Shown piece after piece: positions 19,231 to 33,600 of a stretch of DNA of 64,000 nt (positions are counted from its first letter, which is position 1; each line of letters starts with the position of its first letter). This stretch comes from Branchiostoma floridae (Eukaryota > Chordata > Leptocardii > Amphioxiformes > Branchiostomatidae). The notes beneath the pieces were generated by a model. That model did not search any database. It saw nothing but the letters and a program-made list of their open reading frames with translations, and was not told the DNA's origin. Position numbers and translations under genes: made by a program. Where the stretch lies: contig NC_049987.1 in assembly GCF_000003815.2 (NCBI RefSeq), forward strand, positions 15,794,552 through 15,858,551, written 5' to 3'.

Positions 19231-22200
19231 CTGCAGAAAACAAAGCAGAGCAATTCTGATTGACGACTAGCTCTACCACCTCTAAACTGTACTTCCTGTC
19301 ACTGCAGCAAGTATGACCTTTTGTGGTCATCTACCCATTCACTGACTCTCTGCCACTCTACTGTCTGTCAGATAACTACAAACTGTCAAACACGCACACA
19401 CTCACATGGACCAAAAACTCCGTAAATGAGATTAAAACCGTTATGATTGTGACATAAATTTAGTTTCTCTAAAGCCAACAATTACCTCATACATTTACCA
19501 AATGTTTCAAGTGACTTATCATTAATGTTTTTCATGGCCGTATGCAAATAAGGTCCTCATCTGCGCTGCATACATTACATCAGCCGATCAGACACCCGGA
19601 GACGGCAGTGCAGTACTAGTATCAAAGTCGTGTCTAGGCAAAGAAGGTTGTTGTAGCATTTCGTTATAAACTTCATGTGAAGTTAACTTAATCTAAAAAT
19701 ATAAGTTTCGAAGTCCAATGCTATCACTAGCTTGCTTCGGGTAACGCAACCTGCTTTGTCCTGATTGTTTGGTGGGCTGTGGAAACCCAACATGGCATTG
19801 AAGCTCCTCCACACGTGATCGGCAAGTTCACGGTCATGGGTGACGTCAACGTCAGCGGAAATGGCGTCACAGATGATGGTCATGAGGAAGTTCATCAGGA
19901 GGATGAAGATGCAGATCATGAATGTGGAGAAGAAGATCGGCCCGGTAATGGGGTTGGAATCCAGCATTTCATTGGCAAAAAACCTACAAAACAAGAAATC
20001 ATAGATCTAATACGTCCGTGAAATATATTTTGTGTGTGTGTGTGTGGGGGGGGGGGGTATTTATCTTATTCATTATTGTGATTTTTGCGCTTATTCGGTC
20101 AATGCATTTCCCTGTCTCTCAAAATAAAGCAGGGATTAGTATATCAGGAGATTGAAGACAGGGAATACATAGCATATTCTAGGACCTTTGACCTAATGTA
20201 TGTGGAAACCAGTTACGTTTATACTATTGCATTGAAATAACTACAGACTGCTACACAATAAAAAAAGCAGACACACGGAAATCAAAATCTTCGTACATGG
20301 AAAAAAGCACACAGAAATTCACCTATCGATACCATTCTTCAGATAATGACGTAACAGAAATACTTTTGGATTTAGTCATTTAACGACAACCTTTATGCAT
20401 CATCATTTTATGCAGATACATAGATGCTTTCACAATCATATGGAAAACGTACCTGCCAAGCATCATCTCAAATAGCGCGTATGTTGTTTGGTACAGGTCC
20501 GAGTACGACTCTATGTGGCTCCCAAACACAAGGTACCCTGGAAACAACGGACGTGCCAGTACAACCACTCGTGATCAATGCTATATGTTGAATGGCCAGC
20601 AAAACATTACATGACAAGTGAATCTGCAGCTTTCAATAAGATCAAGCTGTAGCACGTATTTCCTTGGTTACTAGAATGATAATCGGATCGCTCTTAAACA
20701 CCCTGAATGTAAAATAGCACTGGCGATGTAACCGACATCAGCATACACGGGTATTTTAAAACATCCCTTTGCACATACCGGAGCTGATGAAGGCCGTGAA
20801 GGCAACTACAGCAACGACCGAGAACGACAAGATTTCCTCCTTCATGATGCCGGGTAGAGCCAGGAGTTTGCCGATCGTTTGACTGAAGCGGACGATGCGC
20901 AGTAAGGAGATGGTGTTGATGAAGACGGTGATACCCAAGACGTGTTTGAAACAAGCATCCCACCAAGCAGCGGTTGTCAGGTCCACAAACTCTTGAAATC
21001 CCAGATCTCCTGTGAAACGAAAAACACAAAAGATATATCAAAACCGGACGTTCTGTAGTAGTACTATGGAAAGCCACTAGGGGGCAGGGAGTCCAATTAT
21101 TTCTCAAATTTGCCATTACCCATCTAACATCTCATCAAGTTTAATATGAATATGGTTAAGGGCATAGTCTGTTAAGGTTTGTTTTTTCTTTATGCACTTG
21201 TATATACAATATTGTATCTACCACTCAAAAATTATGACTACAGCATGTCCAGAACTCGAGATATCAGACCCGTAATTTCCACTAGTACTACAGTACCATA
21301 ATAAGCCGCTAGGGGGCCCAACATCCGATCGTTTCATTAAGTAAGGTAATTAAGGCAGAATGTGTAAAAGCTGGACAAACCATTGCTCCTGGCCACCAAG
21401 GCGAGTGTATCAGCAGCCACGGCGTACCGCTTGATGAAGACGGAGATGGTTGTTGCCGTACAGATGAGGCTGAACCATCCAACAGCATTCCACGGAGAAG
21501 TAAAATACACCCACCCTGTATCTACCACTGACTTAACCTCCTTGAAGTGTATGACTAAGAAGAGAAGTGTGAATACGATGTGCAGAAACAGACTAGTGTA
21601 GTCATTAGCGCTTTCGTATTGAAACAATCGAAACAACGTGGTTTTTGCTTCTGGCATGAGACTGCCAATTTCAGAATGGTCTATGGCCATGTGCACAACG
21701 CTGAACAGCTTCAAATTGGGGTCGTAGAAGTTGATGTCAATTGTAAAGGACTCTGTGTATTTATCTAAATACTCGGAATCTTTCAAAGCATTAATGAACG
21801 ACATAGCGGTGCCATAGCCAAGAGGGAAGTCGAGAGAGTGAATGTTGTTGCAGTCAGATGAGTAGTTGGGGTGGTTAGAGAGGGCAGGAAAGAGGAATCG
21901 CCAACTGGTACTAGAGATGTTCCCTGGTTGAACATCCCAGCCTCGGCCAGCATGTTTCTCCTTCGCCATGGTACCTGGATTTAAAAAAAAATCACAATTG
22001 GCAAAATTGACATGTTTCTTCAGGACCTCAATTATCCGAAGAAAATCATTGAATAGATCTGAAGCCATTGACATGTCAGTACAATGTTGTACATATTGTT
22101 GAATAAAGCTACTTCGTAGGTGCATAATGCATTCATCCACGAAGAAAGCACAGTGCGAGTTTGGCATGTAAAGCCCCGGTCACAAAGCGCGTACGATTTC

Positions 22201-23649
22201 TTGCGATGGTATATTCCGCATATCGTACGATGAGCGCAGTAAATCGCAGCAAAATCGTAAGCAAAATCAGCCATCGCAACGCATCGGATGATGTTCAAAA
22301 TTTTTCCAGCGTCGTACGATTTTTCACTTGTGTCTCTTTTGAATAGCCGTCTGGCCGCTTTATGGCTTCTTTAACAAACAAAATGTGGACATAGCTGTTG
22401 AAAACCTTCCTATAATATCTTAAACTGTAAAAATAACTTTAAAAAAGACCATGACAACAAGAGTATTACAAGCAAAAGTTCAAATCAAGCGTGAGTACTG
22501 GTATGGTTATCTCGGCCTGCTTGCCGGCTCTACGTGTCAGGCTCTTTCCAAGATCGTATCATGATATGCTATCAACAAAAAGATGCCATCATACAAAAAT
22601 CATATCATAGGCATTATATCATATATATTTCCGACTCATAGAGCCTGCCTTTATGTTCGAGTTGTCCCCATGGTTATTACGATTATGGTAAAATGAACCA
22701 AGACCGACGAGAGCTGAGATTTGATCTAATTAAAAACTCATGTGCATGAAGCGATCAAACAATTGTCTGCATCACCTGTGCGGGGCGCGCTGTTCTCTGG
22801 TTGCGACTGTGGCAGTTGCGACTGATATATTTTCCCTTTTCGTCAATATCGACAATATCAGGGAAAACTGAAACCATCACAACATGCTAAAAATTCATAA
22901 ATCTATAACCTCATCAGTAGACAAAAATTGCCGTAATGAAGTCTGCTATGGAGGCAAATAAAATCTTACGACGATAGCGAAATTTTGAACATGTTCAAAA
23001 TCCATTTCAGCTCTATTTTTCGTCATACGACGCTCCCCGATTTACTATGATTTACTGCGATTGACGCGGGCACGCTCTAATGACCTCATCGCACGATGCA
23101 CTGCGCGCTTTGTGACCACGGCTTTATATATTTAAACCATTGCTTCCGATTCTCCCCCGACTTACGACGCACTGCGCTCATACTGCGCATCGGAAGGAAT
23201 CNNNNNNNNNNNNNNNNNNNNNNNNNNNNNNNNNNNNNNNNNNNNNNNNNNNNNNNNNNNNNNNNNNNNNNNNNNNNNNNNNNNNNNNNNNNNNNNNNNN
23301 NGGAATCGTACGCGCTTTGTGACCGGGGCTTTAACTGCTTATAGAAGAAAAAAGATAAACACAAGGATTTCCCAAACTTAGGTGATGAAACGGTAAGTAG
23401 AAAACTCCAGAAGATATACCTGGATGTTGTCTCATCTGTGTCAGGTGTGCAGGGCCGATGCGGAAGGCCGCGGTGTTGTAGGCGAACTGCCGGTCTAAGT
23501 ACCGCATCTTCCGCCCGTTGTACCAGGATGATGGGTGGAGGGTTGGCAACAGCACCTCCTCAAGCCAGGAGTACAACTGATCAGGTGTCCTGATCTGGAC
23601 GAGAAATAAAGTGTTATTACGGTCACCAATGTTTTCAGGAGCGTTTTCA

Positions 23650-23687
<38 letters not shown>

Positions 23688-24635
23688 AGACTGACAAAAA
23701 TCGACGATCTCTGGATGGAATATTGGTATTTAGTATGTGGGTAGGTATGGAAGAGACATTGAACTGAAAATTTCGGGTCCCCTAGCAGCTTGTTACTCTG
23801 GTCCTGTTGATGTCCATATCAAAAGCGATACAACAGTTCTCCACGAATGGTGTTTATATAATATTATGTATGTTTGTACGCATGTATGTATGTATGCGTC
23901 TGTTGGTGTGTATGTGCATATTTTCAAATGTTTGCCTGTGTGTGTCTGTATGTGTACATGTACGAGGGGCGTGCAATAAGTAATGGTCCTGACCCACTTC
24001 CAGTTGTCTGATCTAAATGAAATTTTGTATGTGTAATAATTCATATCTCTATGGGTTATGTTGCAAAAGACAGCTCTGAACTAATTGTGGTTTCTGATTT
24101 ACTGGTGTTTGAACTTAGTCAGGTGCGAAATGGACCAGGTGTGAAATGGAACCAGTTGAGTGTCGCGCAGTGATCCGGTTTTTGTATTTGAAAGGACGCA
24201 CACCAAAGAAGACTTTTGATGAAATACATGAAACTTATGGTGATGATGCCCCATCATATGACGTTGTAAAACGCTGGCATCCTGAATTCAAACGTGGCTG
24301 GAAGTCTGTGGAAACAGCTCCCAGACCTGGTCGTCCCTCTTGTGCCATTGATGAGGCATCAGTTGGAGGACCAACCTGGGGTGTCCTACAAAATCGGTGT
24401 CCAGAGCTGCATCAAACGATGGGAGAAATGCATAACTCTGGGTGATTCCTATGAAGAGAAAGACTAATAACTGTGCCAAGTTTCATTAATCTCCTGCTAT
24501 GGGAAATGGGTCAGGACCATTACTAATTGCACGCCCCTCGTATACATATGTATTTGCACGTGTCTGCACGTGTGTCTCACACTGTGCAGTGTGTGTATTG
24601 ATACGTTTCTGTGTGTGTATGTGAGTGTGTGCGGG

Positions 24636-24666
<31 letters not shown>

Positions 24667-27600
24667 GTCTGTGTGTGTGTGTGTTTGTGTGTGCGTGTGT
24701 GTGTGCTTGTGTGCGTGTGTGTAGTTTATTCTATTTGTGCAAAATGATAATAAAGGTGAGCATTCCACCCAACACGTACAATTCGTCTGAAAATGAACAC
24801 GTCATTTGTTTAGTAGCTCACCGCATCAAACTCGTTCAGAATGTTGCTGGCCAGTGTATGCCTCTCGTAGAAGGCCAGTGTGTCCTTGTCCATCTGTGCG
24901 GCGTAGAACAGGAGGGCCACGAAGGCTAACAGCAGGACAAACTCCATCAGCGTCGAGGCAGACTTCTTATCCAGCTCCTTTTTCTTCTTAGCCGACTTGA
25001 GATTTACTGTTGCAGGTCGAAGGAGTTTCTTTGGTGCTAGAAGACAGGAATGTCAAACAGGAATTATGGTTGAAGAGCCGTATTGTTGCCGACATTGTTA
25101 TGATCATGGTCGCACTTCAGGTTAGTTTAGGAAGATAAACAAGACACCACGATGACAGAATATAGATCACGTACAAGAAAAATTCAGACTCAAATTGTGA
25201 AACACATGTATAACCATTTCAGACAATTGTGATTCCCTTATGTTACTTCAATCCAGGGCTGCCTTTAGAACCTGTCTCTTTTTCACAGGACCAAAATTTG
25301 TATGTTGGGACGAAAAAGAACCCAGTGGATAGCAAGCGAAATTATTGAGCCAGCGGTCACAACGGATAATGGTACTCAGGCTAAAACGATTCACTCCATT
25401 TGTCAAAAAAAACTACCATCATGACATTAAATGGATAAAGATGTACTTTCATAACGTTAAAATGACACATATAGATAAGAAAATTAATACCATTGACGAA
25501 CGATGAAAATACTCAGTAGAATATTTAATTTATTTCCTAAACAACGAGATGATGAAATACCTTCTCTATATCTCGTCCGCAGTGCATTGTTCTAGAGATA
25601 CATCTTATACATTCATAATTAAACACAATCTTATTCAAACAACGAATCTCAAAAGTGGTTGCGTCCAAACCTGTAGTGTTCCACAGGTTGAGCTGCAAGT
25701 CGTCTTTCGGGATAGCCGGCGGCCTGGCGAGGTACGGGAGGCTAAAGATGGCAGCCAGGACCACACCAAGCACAAAGATCTGTTCAGAGAGAGTAAGATG
25801 GTACCGGTTGTATTGTCATAGAACGTCCTCAAAAAGATATTACACATATGCCATTGTAAAGATAATGCCATTATGTCGTATAAATTTTCCATGGTTTAAC
25901 AATAGAAAACAGTAACAAAAAGAAAAGAGAGATTATCATATTACTTTCACTAGAGTTGGTACAATATTGTTTTTGTCATAGTGTCGTGGTGGCGCTTTGA
26001 ATAATGTTCATTAACGTGAATCGGTACATCTATACGGCAATCTGCTGTACAGCATATATGCGAGTGTACCTAACCTTTGCTATGATGTTTTATTTCGTAA
26101 CAAGGGTTTATGGTTACTGTAAATGCATTTAAGTTCGCAGGTATTTAATTTCGCGGTAGCGGAAAAAGGACTTTTCGCGGTGGTTTTAAATTCGCGGGTG
26201 CACCATGTACTGTAGTCTCTTACTGCCAGGGAAAATGTTCGCGGTGGTTTTAAGTTCGCGGCGAAGTGACCACCGCGAAAACCGCCAACATAAAACCACC
26301 GCGAACATTTCTGCATTTACAGAATTAATCAAAATCCTCTCTATAAGACGAAACGCCATGGCTAAGGTCAGGTTACCCACACATATATGTTGCTCCTGTA
26401 ATATTAGGCATGTTAGGTATGTAAGAAAGGAGTAGAAACAGACAGAAACAAATCCTGACTCCCGGGATTCAAACCAGCGCCGAACCCGGGCCGCCAGATC
26501 ACAAATCCAGACGCTAAACCACTACGCTAAAAGGCTGACAGTCGTTTGGCATGATCAGTTACAAACCCCGTTACAAGTCCAATAAGTTACCTGAAGGGTT
26601 TCCACCACACTGATGGATCCCATGAAGGACAGGATGAAGGCCTTCATCCAGGCGTCACTCCTCTCCTTGCCCCAGTCCATACTGTACAGGATGACGAAGA
26701 ACGCGGAGCAGGTGGACACCAGGAACACGGCCATCCACGCCACGTACCTGGCCATGCGGCGCACGGACTTCTGCAGATGGCCTGGGGTCAGGAAACAGTG
26801 ATTTGGATAGCAAATTCTCTTACGTAGGAGGAGAAACTAAAACTCACAAGGCATTTAGTCTTCTTACGTGTCGACCATTAAAAATAATAATGATAATAAT
26901 AGTGTCACAGCTCAGTTAAAGACGTGCTTGATTAGTTTACATACTTTGCTTGAACGTGCCGACAGCCATCTCCGGCGTGCTCACAGTCAGTGGCGCCTCC
27001 ATGCGGAATAGTTGTACAACAATCAGATTGACCGGAAATACAGTCAGGATAGTCATGAGACTGGTGTACAGCTCCTGTGAATACATTTACATTTAGGAGG
27101 TAACACATTCTAGGAGTAACACAATGATGAGGTAACGCATTTAGCTCGTTTAGTAGTACGAATTCCTTTCTTTTGAACTGATCCGAAGAAATGCACTGAA
27201 GACGATGGTAATATAGTGGCATTAAATAGGAACGGTTCCATATCCCTACAGCGCATGGTGCAATTGAAAATGCGATCAATAGAAGTAGGCACTTCATTAC
27301 ATGTAGCCATATTGTCCAGTGACTTCGATGCTAAAATTGTAAACATGTAGGAAACTCTATACCTGTATTGTGAAACGAACAAACCCCAGGTCGAACACTC
27401 TTGTACCAGCAGTTGTGGTTTCTGCCCCGTACCACATGGCGCTGGCCAGCATCATGGTATTCAGGAGAGTAAAGCAACAGGACAGCCGATGTGCCTGGGT
27501 GAAGCTGGAACCTGGTGTAGACAAGGCCAAAAGTGCATTGGATTTGGTGAATTTACAGGGTGTAGAATATCTGTAAATTATGGTGTCGGCATTGAGACGC

Positions 27601-30600
27601 ATGGAAACAACTGGAAACGAAAACAAGATGGCGCCTGCGTGACGTCAAGTTCCAAAATGGCCGGGCCTGTGGCCTACAAAATCAATGCAAATAAAATTCT
27701 GATATTATTCAAACCTGCAAATGTAAAAAAAAAAGGATACTGACCAGGCGCTGCTACGATGGCTGACGCCCACAGCTGTTTATCATAGAACACGTCTCGG
27801 GTTGTTTCGTTGAAGACGTTTGAGAAAGATGACAACTCCTTCTCGGTGCTGGCGTGCACAACCTTCTGTACCTCACCGTCACCTTTGCGTTCTGACAACC
27901 AGTCATTACAGGTGAAGTAATGTCTGAAAATTGCACAACCAAAAAGAGTATTGTCATTTACGTCGATAAAGATTAGACACCCAGGTAATACGATATGCCA
28001 AAAAGCAGTTACTCAAGCAACTGGATATGATTTTGGAAACGGTCAGAATCCAAATTGTCTTTAGCTTGACTTTGTCTTACATGTTTTCTATTGGATCTAA
28101 AATTGTCTTCATTCATGTTTAGGGTATAAAGCACCAGTTTCTTCCAGGTCACTTCAGTGTCACTGACGAAAGATAGTGGATGCTATCTGAAACGTCTGAC
28201 CGTTTCCAAAATTGTATCCAGTTGCTTCAGTAACTGTTTTTTGGCAAGTCTTATAAATTATTAGACGTCTTCTCTCAGGCATGCCGCATTTCCTTCCATA
28301 ACAGGAATATAGAGACATTGGATGACGTAATCATAACTATCAGTCTAATGTCTTTAGGAGAAAAGTACAACGAGAGGTTGATAGATCATTTCGTTCCACA
28401 CTGAAAAGACAGCACTTTTTAAGTTTTAATGCAACCTGAAAACAGACCTTTTTTTACACAAGTAGCAGATGACATTTTCTCACACCATGCCAAGAGATAG
28501 TTCAAGCAGGGAATCACCAGTTAAGTGCCGAATGCAAATTAGCAAACCATTCAGGATTTTGGTTATGTTTTTGAAATCTTACACCACATCTTTCTCTACA
28601 TCTCTGACGACAAAATTTCCGAGGAACCACGATGACGTGTCGCCTTTCCCAGAGTTGTCATGCCAGATGTGCAACGTCATCACTTCCCCAAGTGACTCTC
28701 GCACAGGCATGACAAAATGCAAAGTACTTCCACGAACCAAAGCCTGGAATTGCCAATGATAAATGATGATAATTTCTTCGTTGCTTTCATAGTAGCGAAC
28801 TGTTTCTGGTCCTCTATTTCGTCCATTACCACACACTAGAGTACACTTCACATTGACTTTTTACCTCAAAGCATATCATTATCTTGTATATAAACTCCTA
28901 TCATCCTTAGCTTCATCTGTATAACACATTATGTTAGAAGTAGCTTTGATATATAAACAGGGAAACCCCGTCACACTCGCACACTTTCCATATGCTATAT
29001 TTGTCCATAGAATAAATTCTTTAACATATCAATTGTAAAATATATTAGTAGTTGCCAAGTGCTGACTTGGCCATAAATCATTCTACAAAGATTTAAGATA
29101 GCTATAAACTCATTGGACTGACAGAGAAGTAAAAGCATTGTATAAACTCATACCTCCCCTCCTGGGTTCAGCATCTTGACTGCAGTCTTGCCCTCTGACC
29201 CGCCCAGCTGGAAGCCGACCCGTGACGTGGTGCCTGCCCCGAACATGGACCCGGTGCTGACCGTGAGTTGATAGACGTGAGGAGCAGGCATCCTTTCCGG
29301 GGGAATCAGGCTCACTTTGGGCAGCGTCTTGCTTCGGCTGTTGGCAGCTTCTGGATGTAAGGACTTTATCTGTGCCCGACCAGTGATGCGATTATACAGG
29401 GCAGATGGTACACGACGTAAAGTCGCCTGGTGATATTGAAGACAAAAACGCATTTACGAAACTTGTCTGGACTACATCATCCAAACAAGTTTAACTAATA
29501 AAACTATTGCTCTATACAATCTCAATCAAAATTTTAAGTAACTTTCGTGTAAATTAGAAGGGGTCGTCACACATTTGCAGTCATCGTGCTTGCCCGATTT
29601 TCTGAGGTATTTTCTTAATATAGAAGATTACTGTAATTAATTTAGCATAAGTGAAGATATTTTACTGATTCCCTTTAAATATCAAGAATAATATTCATGT
29701 TAAGTTCATTGCAATTCATTTGAAACATGGTGTGTCAAACAAGAAATACAAACATAGCATTTAATTTAATAACAATGACATCAATCAATCAATAGAATAT
29801 GTCACGACCCTTAGTCCCTCTGCAGACCTCTCATGTGTGAAATATAATAATTTATTGCAAAGTCTTGCCCGAGTGCTAATTGCAGGTAACAGGAAAGAAG
29901 ACAAACAAATAGTGTAGAACAATATAGAATATGTCTACTCTAGTCTGAAAGCTAACTCTAAACTGTAACTTTTCCTGGGACAGTGGAAGGCGAAGGACCC
30001 CACCTTTTCTATAATGTGTGTGTTCTTTGATGTTAGGAGCAAGGTAGAGATCAAAATCATCTTTATTTAGTCTTTGAGAGACATACAAATACAAGATGAA
30101 AGACAGATAAAAACCTAGGTCAACCCTTTTTCTGGACTTAGTGTATCCAGAGGGAGCAAGGTAAGACACGTTAAAAAAGAATAGCCGTGTGCGTCGGACT
30201 GCTGAAGTACAAACCGTTTTAAAATTCCTTAAACATATTGCACAAGAAGATGGCAAAACTGATATATTGCACTAATTGAATATTGCACTATTTCACGTAA
30301 CGTTACAACTATAATTATCAGCAGCTTGAGAAGAATCCAAGAGGTTTTAGACAAGGTTTCTGTAAACGCGGGGAAATTTGGGGGGAATTTAGTGACGTAT
30401 TCAAAAAGCTATTTTCTTTCGTGATCGTAGAAGGAACAGTTTAAAATAAAATGCATGTGTTTCGTCTTCCACCATGTTTGACGTGCGGTATATACAAGTT
30501 CTTTTGCACGCACGTGACTTCTTGTACCGCCCTTTATCTATTTCAAGGGGGTGGGCGCTAATTCTAATATAACAACATTGCATATTTACTGAGAAACAAG

Positions 30601-33600
30601 TTTCACACTTGCCCGTATACGCTGAAAGTCCAACAGAACCAGGATGAGTATGTACAGGATGTACTCGGACACCACAGTGGAGAACACCGCGGAGTTATCG
30701 CTCAGATTGCGGAAGTTCCTGAACGCGTTGATGAAGTTGATGGAGTTGGGAACAAGGAGATCCATGGTTCCCACTGCAATCCTAGACCCAGTCACGTGAC
30801 ACTTGCACCCGACGACGACTGCATCCTCCAGGTCTACTTTAACCTGTCGATGAAGGTTAGACATCCATATATTAAGATGCGCCAAAAAGCAGTTACTCAA
30901 GCAACTGGATATGATTTTGGAAACGGCCAGACGTTTCAAACAACATCGGTTTCCGTTGTTTTTCGTCAGTGACACTGGAGACATCTTGTTGGAGGGAGTG
31001 CGAGTTTTTATATCCTAGCTGTGAATTGATATGCAAAAGAGATTTAGTTGGAGAATAGGTTTATCCTAACTATGAATTAATATTCAGAAAGAGGGGCAAT
31101 GAAATATTGGCTATATACTATATAGATGAAGAAGCAGAAGTACGCACAATGAAAATAGATAATGTCAAAGGTCTACTGTAATGTAATCTGCTTTAACCTG
31201 GTTTGGTGGGGAGATGAAGAAAATAGTAACACCGACAAGTACCAGCATTATCAGCCCGGCACTAGTGCGTTCAAAATTTCGTTTTTCCCAGGACTATTGT
31301 AGAATGGAACTAGTTGCCAGCAAGTATATAGTTGGGGCATCCTTACTGGATAGTTTGAAACAATGCTTGCAGCTAGATGTGCGAAGGTTAGGTGCGACAG
31401 GTCGTTCAGAGTAGCCAGCTGCTGCCGCGCCGCGTGCCTGCGAAACTGATGAGTTATTTACGTATACGTCGAATTGTGGTTATACAGGCTATATACTAAT
31501 ACTATATAGATGCAGAAGCAGAAGTATACACAATAAAATAGATAATGTCAAAGGTCTACTGTAATGTATCTTACAATTGTTGGGAGCACATAATGATTTT
31601 TATGGCATTTCACATATAAATACATAATTCACATAAAACATAAGGACATAGACAAAACATAATTCACAGAGCCAACGGAAAGGTAAAGGACAATGGAGGG
31701 TAGAAATTACTAACACATAATGAGTATCGAATTTGAGAAAAATAGGATGGCAATAACTTTTCGACTTACATCGCAGTCACCTAGCACCCATTGCTTCACG
31801 TTGTCTTTCCATGAGGGGCAACCTACAACTGACAGCGACAGCGCGGCTTCCTTGTCCGGGGACTGCATGAGGGACGGCCGAGAACGACCGCGGGTAGATC
31901 TCCCAGTCCCTACAATTGGCAAATGTATATATCGAATTGTTCAGGTAAATCAACCAAGTCAACGTACATAATGTCAGAATTGAAATCTAAGATCTCGTAT
32001 TTCTATGAGACATGGATGACATACAGTGTATATTGTTAGAAACCCTACCTAAACATCGATGAAAATAAGACATCCAGGTAATAAGATATACCAAAAAGCA
32101 ACTGGATATGATTTTGGAAACGGTCAGACGTTTCAGAACTTTCCGGCAGTTGGGACATAGCACACACACCCAACCAAAACATTTAGCTCCTGTAACTAAA
32201 ACAATAGGAACTAATTGACTCAATTGCATTGGCTGTGTCTTAGCTTTGTTTCGCATTGAAATCCAAAACTTCTATTGGGATCCATATTGTCTTCAGCTTG
32301 ACTCTGTCTTACAATGCCTCCTGTTGCACATCTAAAAGTGCCTTCATTTATAGTTCGGGTATAAAAGACCAGTTTCTTCCAGATCACTTCAGTGTAACTG
32401 ACGAAAGATTGTGGATACTACCTGAAACGTCTGACCGTTTCCAAAATCATATCCAGTTGCTTGAGTACTCGTAACTGCTTTTTGGCAAAACCTACCTATG
32501 TTTTCTACTCCAACATACAAACGCCCACCATGGTCAGTCGTGTTTGGAACGAAGGAGATCGAAAAGTTGGTCCCCTTGAGCCAGGTCTCATACCCGTCGA
32601 CTCTTACCACCCTTTTCTCAGCATGCTTTTCAGCTGTCGGAAGATACCCATATGCTGAGTACACGTGAAAGGTAGCTTCTGTGGCCCACCAGGTCAAATG
32701 GACAACAGGGACGACATTGTCCTCCGGCACGACAAAGGCGTGGTGCGTCATGTTTTCTCCGTTGGACACTTTGCTGTTTCCTTCCACCACACCCGGCTGT
32801 TTTGTCGCCCCGTTTAGTGGTGTTGGGTCGTTTGGCTGTCCTCTTGGTTGCGCGGGTAGGAATGGAAAGTCCAGATTTAGCCGTCGTTTTTCGGTAATGC
32901 TCTCGGCTTTATTTTCTGTCATGGTTACGAACGCCACGGGAGACGATATGTTTTGTCCTCCTGTCGATTCAGCCCACGAGTATGGGTTCTTCTGGAAAAC
33001 TGACATCTGCAACGTTAACAATAGTGCCTTTTAATTTTTATTTACAAACTCATGTTAATGTGTCTCACAGAGATATAAGTTAAACGTCAAAATGTAAAAT
33101 TTGTCTAGTCCATAGATCTATCTGCTAATTATAAGACTCAAAACCAACAATTCCAGAAAACTAAGTGACTCGTAAGTAAACGTTGTAACTTGATAACCAC
33201 ATTGCCTTGAACGGATTTACAACATGCCAGCCTGATCCGGCTACTACTTGGTTGAGGCTTACCTTTAGATCCAGCACATCGGTGGTTTGAGTTTTACTCT
33301 CTCTGCCCGGAATATTTGCGACGATTCCACCTGCGTGGACCTGGATGTCTTCATTTGCAGGTGATCTCACCACAGCCACGGCAACACGTTCTGTTTTAAA
33401 GCTTGTCTGATACTCTACATTCGCAGGCTGCAATGCCAGCAGGGTGTCGGCAACGTGGTCCAGAGATGTCACAATAGACTCTGCTGTTTCGCGTTGCTAC
33501 ATTTGACACACGCACACACAAACAAACAAGTTAGAAAATCGTGTCGTAAAACTATTTTCAGGCATTCATTTTCAAACCATGCATATTAACTGCACTTGTG

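Noticed and set aside
21975-22167. Upstream extension of exon 36 to an ATG
   Set aside because: A good acceptor at 21975-21977 and the polycystin alignment put this stretch in the intron.
31214-31440. Minus-strand reading with LSHLTF, looking like a second GPS exon
   Set aside because: The real GPS is completed by exons 25 and 26 in phase. The plus strand here reads as a LINE C-terminus (FPRTIVEWN), which explains the sequence better.
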